A stretch of 64,000 bases of DNA from Rhizophagus sp. LPA8_4_AMF (Eukaryota; Glomeromycota; Glomeromycetes; Glomerales; Glomeraceae), in assembly GCA_021464525.1 (NCBI GenBank), contig JADRCO010000031.1, positions 1 through 64,000 of the forward strand, in the 5' to 3' direction. The position numbers were made by a program, and so were the translations under genes. Positions 58,501 through 64,000 of this stretch are shown here, one piece after another (the first letter of the stretch is position 1; the number at the start of each line of letters is the position of its first letter). The notes beneath the pieces were generated by a model. That model made no database searches. It had not been told where the DNA came from and was given only the letters and a program-made list of their open reading frames with translations.

Positions 58501-59180
58501 GAACTGAGTAAGTGTATTTTTTTTTTATAAAACACTTCTGAATCTTCATACAACGCTAATTGAATGACTTTAAATGATAAAAAGTTTCTTGTGTGGCTTC
58601 TTTTCCACGATTAACTTCATGATTTAATTTTAAATAAACTTTATTCAGTTCTTTTGGTTTGGGAAAATTTGCTGGCTACTAAATTTTAGAGTGAGTTTGT
58701 AAAGTTTTTAAATAGGTTTGAATTTTAGTGATGTTTTCAGTGAGAGCGAAAGTTAAAGGGGGTAATCCGGTAGGGGGAGTGTATACGAGTCTGTTAATAA
58801 TCACGATGTATTCAAACTCAGAAAGATCTCATAATATATATATATACTTCAAACTTTTTCAAAGGACTTAGGTCGTGTTAAATATTTCTACGTTAAGTGA
58901 TTGAAAGGTCATGTTAAATATTTCTACATTGTGATTGAAAAGGTCATGTTAAATATGTCAGTCAGTACATGGTTAGATTATCGAATTCGAATTGGCTAAC
59001 ATCAACCACATCCAAAATTACGTTACCTGACGAATCAACCAATAACAAGTGACGCTATTGACGTAATTATGAAGGATATCGTATAGAAAGAAAAAAGATT
59101 AGTAAGTCAACCAAAAAAAAGAAAGATATTTGATTAATCAAAAAAAGAATCAAAAAATGCAAAAAAAGTTTATCTAGACA
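58501..59180 (+). pseudogene. Decayed upstream copy of the ART-like gene
   Basis: 58501-58620 aligns with the promoter and first codons of the gene at 59801 (GAACTGAGTAAG, TTTTTATAAAACA, AATTGAATGA, TTCTTTTCCACGATTAACTTC). 58995-59060 aligns with its next codons (CATCCAAAATTACGTTACCT, GACGAATCAACC). 59085-59180 then matches the 3' flank of the gene (61070-61140: AAAAAGAATCAAAAAATGCA). So the copy keeps both ends, has lost the middle, and carries about 370 foreign bases (58621-58990). In that insert the minus strand reads LVYTPPTGLPPLTFALTENI, perhaps a transposon fragment. Confidence 0.7.
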
Positions 59181-59800
59181 GTAAATTTCTACTATTGCTA
59201 ATTATGAAGTATTTGGATCAATTATTTCAGAACATAATGTAAAATTAGAAGAAATTAATATTAATTTTGGATTGTATGATTATAATACCCTGTTTATCTG
59301 TACTTTATATTCCATCTTTTTTCTGTAATAGGTCCATATTTTGGGAATTAATAAACTTATATCACGGAATTTATCAAATTATTTACATTTTCCGTGAAAG
59401 TCTCATTTTTACAGAGTTTTTACAGAAATGACGGATAAAATTTTTTATATGGACGGATTTTTTGCAATAATTAAAAAATTAGAATCAACAAAACATTGAT
59501 ATTACAAGATATGGATGATTATGAGTAAAAATTTTGATCTGAGTGACTTGAATTTAATTATGATTTCATCTTTTTTTCATAGAAAAGTACTAAGACCCCC
59601 TATATTTATCTATATTTATTATTAGTCACGATATATTTAAAAAATATCATATATTCTCAAAATCTATTTTAAAAATTAAATTTTCTTTCAACTAAAGTTT
59701 CATATTTCTACATTCTTTACATTTTTTATTTTTGAAAGAACTGAGTAAGCGATTTTTTTTTTTATAAAACATTTCCAAGCCTCTAATTGAATGATTATAA

Positions 59801-60958
59801 ATGATTAAAGATTCTCGTATGTCTTCTATTCCACAATCAACTGCATCAACCACTTCCAAAATTACATTACCTGATGAATCAACAAATAAATCAACAAGTG
59901 ACACTATTGATCCTCTTCATACTGAGATCACTGCCTATTTCATTGAACGTGACTTCCAATCAAGTCTCGTTAGCTCCTTTTTAAAGAGGTGGAAGAAGTG
60001 GTCTCGTCTTGAATTCAAGACCAATGAAGAAATTTTGTTTGACTTTCTCGAAGAACGTGAACAACTGGATCCAATTATCTATATTGGTATTGAAGGAAGT
60101 GAGGGCGTGGAGTCGGGTAAAGATAAGGAATTGCTCATGAGATGGGGACTTACAGAGGAATCCGCAAGAAATCTCCGTGATAGCGTACGCAATGATACAA
60201 TTTGGACTCAACAAACTTTAAAATATTGGCTAATTGAATGGATCCGCAATTTGTGGAAATCTTCGAGTTTTGAAAGTATTTTTTATAATACAAATTTTAC
60301 ACGCAACCAATGGAATGATTACGATAGGAAAGGTGGTCCGCAAATGTTCGCATCCTCTTATGAAGATATTATAGACATTGGTAAAGATGCCTTGTTGAGA
60401 ACCAATATGAAAGTCAAAAATCCAGAACAAACAAACTTTCAACTTTTTTTTCACGCATCAAACTACCAAAGTGCTCAATCTATAAGTAAGAATGGAATTA
60501 ATGTCCACCTAGGCAGACTTAATCTTGACTTTGGGAGATCTGCAAGCTTTTATTTGAACCCGTCACTTGAAAATACTATTGATTTTATTAAGGATCGTAT
60601 GGGATTTAATGCAATTATTGTATATTGGGTTGATATGGAAAGAGTGAAAAGCATGGCATATCAAGATTTAGCTCTAAACGAAAAATTGTGGCAGGATGTG
60701 GTGGTCGCATCAAGGTGTGGACAACGTTCAGATGTAGACTTTAACAAATTTGTTCATGGATATCAGTTAGCGAATCCAAGGAAAATTCTCACTGCCTTGA
60801 GATCTGATGAGGAGGATATTGAAAATTCATGGAGAAATCAAATTCAAAAAGCCAAACCAACCCGCCATCTTCAACTTGCAATTAAGACCGATGATGTAGC
60901 AGAACTTATAGACAGTTACTATATCGGAATCATTTATTTTCATACAATTGCTAAATGA
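59801..60958 (+). CDS. ADP-ribosyltransferase-fold protein, DUF3990-like
   Basis: A single exon of 385 residues from the ATG at 59801 (a second in-frame ATG at 59819). The N-terminal ~40 residues are Ser/Thr-rich. A helical region follows, with LVSSFLKRWKKWSRLEF, EILFDFLEEREQLDP and WTQQTLKYWLIEWIRN. Residues about 212-265 hold FQLFFHASNYQSAQSISKNG, then NLDFGRSASFYLNPSLENT. The order H...I.xNGI...LDFG..FYL is that of DUF3990 and related ART-fold domains, where the His and Tyr (here H218 and Y251) bind NAD and a later Glu is catalytic. The third residue could not be placed with certainty. Flanking decayed copies show the locus duplicates and loses copies. Possible roles: protein or nucleic-acid ADP-ribosylation, as effector, defence or self-modifying enzyme. 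No signal peptide is visible, so it is probably intracellular. Confidence 0.72.
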   Translation: MIKDSRMSSIPQSTASTTSKITLPDESTNKSTSDTIDPLHTEITAYFIERDFQSSLVSSFLKRWKKWSRLEFKTNEEILFDFLEEREQLDPIIYIGIEGSEGVESGKDKELLMRWGLTEESARNLRDSVRNDTIWTQQTLKYWLIEWIRNLWKSSSFESIFYNTNFTRNQWNDYDRKGGPQMFASSYEDIIDIGKDALLRTNMKVKNPEQTNFQLFFHASNYQSAQSISKNGINVHLGRLNLDFGRSASFYLNPSLENTIDFIKDRMGFNAIIVYWVDMERVKSMAYQDLALNEKLWQDVVVASRCGQRSDVDFNKFVHGYQLANPRKILTALRSDEEDIENSWRNQIQKAKPTRHLQLAIKTDDVAELIDSYYIGIIYFHTIAK

Positions 60959-62265
60959 TATAATAGCTAAATAGGGTTAGAGTTAGAGTTATGTGAAAAA
61001 TTAAATGATTTTTTTATTGGCCGATTATTCATTAGATTATTTTATTCGCAGCTCTCGTTATGCAGGATGTTATATGAAAAGAAAAAGATTATAAATTCAA
61101 TCAGATATTTATTAAAAAAGAATTAAAAAAATGCAAAAAGTTTTATCATAGAAAATTTGAAACGTATCGCTATAATTTTTTATCATTGTATTAATCGAAT
61201 ATCTGTTTACATATTGAAAAGAACTGATTATATTGTAAAATAAAGACAACTAACGTTTAACGCTAATAAAAAAAAAAATAAATAATATTTGAAGTTTATT
61301 TAATCTTTTAATGATCCCAGAAATAAATTACAAATAGAGAAATATCACGCCATTTCTGAGGTAAACCAACACGAACAAACAAATACGAATCATTTAGAAT
61401 CGATTCAATCAAAAATCAAACCTCAAGAACTAAATTATAGATTCGATTAAGCTTCAATTTAATAATTCATATTTAATGTGGCGCGGCACAAAATTATTAT
61501 TCGAATGGATTTGGATAATATAAAGTAATTAAATTATTATAATAAGTTCAACACAACAGAGATCTTTAAACAAATCCATGTTAAGATAATGTCTTTGAAA
61601 TTGGAATTATAATGTTTAACATGATACCGATTTATTAAATTTATCTTATAATTGCATTACAACTTTATAACTACACTATTCCAAAATGAATCTCCAATTT
61701 TGTTATTATAAGTATTTATTAAGATATTGTCTTGCGTAATTAGAAACAAATTTTTATCATTTATATCATATTTAATTCTTAAATTTAATTATCAACGTAA
61801 AAATTATATAATTTCAGTTGCAAATAGTCATTTTTTATGAGATATGAAGAATAAAACATTTGATTGTTATGCAACTCGGAGTAATAATAATTGAAAAAGA
61901 TAATTTTATTATGAGAAAACAAATACAGTATTATATCGTTTAAAGTAATATTTTAAATAATATTTGTTGATTATTACTAATTATTTATTTTCTTAATTGT
62001 TTAAATCATTCGATGAAAAATCCTTTAATAATTTTGATACCCTCAAAAACTTTCTGAAAAAAAATAAATATTTTTCTACATTTCTTAATTTCGTGTCATG
62101 CCTATTACTTTGATATTAATTTAAATTAATTCATCCAATGAAGGTACTCGGGTTTGTGCGACAGAGTGAATTTCTTAATTTGTATCCTTTTTTTCTTTCA
62201 TTTTAAAATTGTAAAATATTAGGCACAACAAAACTAAGGGAAACAGGATAAGACAAACAAAATAT
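60959..62265. other. 3' flank of the ART-like gene and AT-rich intergenic DNA
   Basis: 61060-61145 repeats the block seen at 59085-59180. Otherwise AT-rich with no supportable gene. Confidence 0.5.
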
Positions 62266-62330
62266 CAAATTTTTTCACGCAACAAACTACCAAATCTCCC
62301 AATAAAAGTAAGAACGGAATTAATATCAAC
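62266..62330 (+). pseudogene. Fragment of the ART-like gene, downstream
   Basis: TTTTTTCACGCAACAAACTA, CCAAATCTCCCAATA and AAGTAAGAACGGAATTAAT match the catalytic-core codons at about 60440-60505 (FFHASNYQSAQSISKNGIN) at more than four bases in five. The rest of the gene is missing around it, so this is a partial, dead copy. Confidence 0.75.
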
Positions 62331-62538
62331 TGCTGACCACCAGTAATTTTCTAAAACATTAATATTTGCGAAGCTGTTTTAAAAAAATCATTACAAATTA
62401 GTAAAAAATATTAAATATTAATAAAACAAAATTTTTTTTGCAAAAATTATTAAATACTAAAAAAATTATTAATTTTCATATTATTATAAAATATTACAAT
62501 AATATTACGTCTGTAAAAAAGGTAATAAAAAAAAATAG

Positions 62539-62594
62539 CGTGTCAGGATAGTAAGTGCCAATGTCAGGATAATGAATGTCGGGATTATGAGCGT
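62539..62594. repeat. Three short tandem units, TGTCAGGATA type
   Basis: TGTCAGGATAGTAAGTGCCA, TGTCAGGATAATGAA and TGTCGGGATTATGAG follow one another in direct orientation, in non-coding DNA. Confidence 0.65.
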
Positions 62595-63900
62595 TGATTG
62601 TAACACAGTTTTATTGAAAACACGTGACAAGAGCACAAATTATGAAACAAATCCAACGATTTAAGTCTTTTTAATTCTGATATATTACTGAGTTCCGGTA
62701 CGAAATCTCGAAAATCACTTGCATGACTAATACAAGACTGACAACAAAATTTCGACTCGACAGATCATTATTTTGTAAATATAATAATGTGTATTCTATA
62801 ATATCAATAATAATAATAAAATATGACAAATTCGAAGTGTTATTTATTTATAATTTTTTTGCAATTACTTATTTAGCGAATTTATGCGTAAAACATTCAA
62901 AAAAATGCATTAATATTTAGTTTTTTGATTTAGTGAATAAAAAAATTATTAGTTTATTATAAAGAATTGGTAATAATAGCATAAATAATTTATTGCGATA
63001 TATAATTTAATTGTAATAAATCTTTAAATTTTGTTCTAAAAATAATCAACTTGTCTGAATAAAACATGTTGGATTGTCGAGATTTTGTTGTCGGCCTTGT
63101 TTCAGTCGTGTAAGAGAATTTGATCGGATATCATATTACTGAATCACATGTTATAACGACTCATGAAAATCACTGACTGAAAATAACGTGCAGTGTAGTT
63201 AATCACATGGCTGTAAATACTGTATTAATTTGGGAGCCGTTTAAAAAATTGGTATTACTGTAAAATTAAAGAATGCAAATCAGGAATATAGTATCAGGAC
63301 ATTTCGCCGAATTTCGCCGAAAGGACTGATCATTTACATATCGGCGTAGAAAAAACGTCATGATATGGTATATTTATAAATGGGAATTAATTTTCGATAA
63401 TTTGATTTTAAAATGAAAATATTCCCATTTTCCATATTTTCATTTAAATGAAAACCTATATGAATTAATGGATCTATAATGTGGAAAATATAATTTTTTG
63501 ATTCTTTTCAAATTAATGATTAGTTTCAGGTTTAGTTTTATTGATTTTATCAATTGAAGGCTAACTAAAAAAGTGGCAAAAAAAATACTTTGAAAAAAAT
63601 GAATATATAATTCATTTTAAATAGTTTTTGTACATTATTACCTAAAAACCGAACCTTTTAACTGAGGACTGAATGAAGAATAATAACGAATACAAATTGA
63701 TACAAGTGGGCGAAATTTGCTATTTTGACTTACATATTTTAAGAGCTAAATATGAAACTTTTTTTTAAAAAGATGAACGGGAGTACAATAATTTTTCTTT
63801 TAAAAAGGCAGTCAAACTCTGAAGCTAAATTCTCAATAATTACATTCATAAATATATAACTTTCAACAAGATATTTCAAAATTATTTTCATAAAAAAATC
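62595..63900. other. Intergenic DNA and promoter of the terminal gene
   Basis: It holds two TTTCGCCGAA units (about 63302-63320), the same core as the array at 2305-2550 but in the opposite orientation. Nothing else was recognised. The last ~150 bases lead into the secreted-protein gene. Confidence 0.5.
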
Positions 63901-64000
63901 ATGAACAGAAATTTTATTTTTGTGTTAGTTTTATTGGTTACTCTTTCTACGGTCAATGCTATTCCACATCAACTTTATAAAAGAACTACTACCTTTGACG
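63901..64000 (+). CDS. Secreted protein, 5' end only (cut by window edge)
   Basis: 33 codons are visible from the ATG at 63901. Residues 1-20 are a textbook signal peptide (MNRNFIFVLVLLVTLSTVNA), with cleavage expected after VNA. Then comes IPHQLYKRTTTFD, whose Lys-Arg pair is a Kex2-type processing site. This start is typical of small secreted proteins in mycorrhizal fungi, but the mature part lies outside the window and no family can be given. Confidence 0.75.
   Translation, partial: MNRNFIFVLVLLVTLSTVNAIPHQLYKRTTTFD

Overview
This looks like nuclear DNA of an arbuscular mycorrhizal fungus, most likely a Rhizophagus-type glomeromycete. The evidence is very AT-rich DNA, genes broken by many short AT-rich introns (GTAAG/GTATG donors, TTAG acceptors), and fungal housekeeping genes standing as small islands among transposon debris and lineage-specific families. 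The organism is inferred from these features and was not tested by a search. By hand-splicing, seven genes were read through their introns with the frame kept at every junction.

Layout. 1-6 kb: an apparently intact FLYWCH/MULE transposase, a TTCGGCGAA minisatellite, a small two-exon coiled-coil/membrane protein, tandem ~120-bp repeats, and two decayed lineage-specific genes. 6-11.4 kb: mostly empty AT-rich DNA, then a two-exon gene with an internally duplicated ~100-residue domain. 14.5-25.7 kb: a nursery of short non-autonomous elements (an hAT-type MITE with an 8-bp target duplication, a tRNA-type SINE sitting inside a pogo-like MITE, a 125-bp foldback, a second hAT-type element), a broken coiled-coil gene, a broken Crinkler/P-loop gene, and one intact Asn/Gln/Ser/Tyr-rich gene.

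30-41 kb is the conserved core: UTP21/WDR36 (18 exons, +), SNF7/VPS32 (5 exons, -), an SLC35/EamA-type transporter with a 10-nt microexon (+), an NDUFA4-like respiratory subunit (4 exons, -) and a two-exon membrane protein (+). UTP21 and SNF7 are convergent, SNF7 and the transporter divergent, the transporter and NDUFA4 convergent. 41.2-44.7 kb is an extremely AT-rich gene desert. 46-53 kb holds a single-pass membrane protein, a 12-exon MAT2B-like gene, and a secreted GPI-type protein with Lys-Asn-Ala-Lys repeats.

54-64 kb is accessory again: a ~400-bp segmental duplication split by a TIR element, another Asn/Ser-rich gene of the same lineage-specific family, a single-exon ADP-ribosyltransferase-fold (DUF3990-like) gene flanked by decayed pieces of itself, and the 5' end of a secreted protein cut by the window edge.

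No operons, rRNA, tRNA or CRISPR were seen. The strongest candidates for something undescribed are the three-member gene family (3994-4799, 23744-24721, 55751-56293), the ART-like gene with its decaying tandem copies, and a dispersed TCACGTGA-centred repeat found at eight places.
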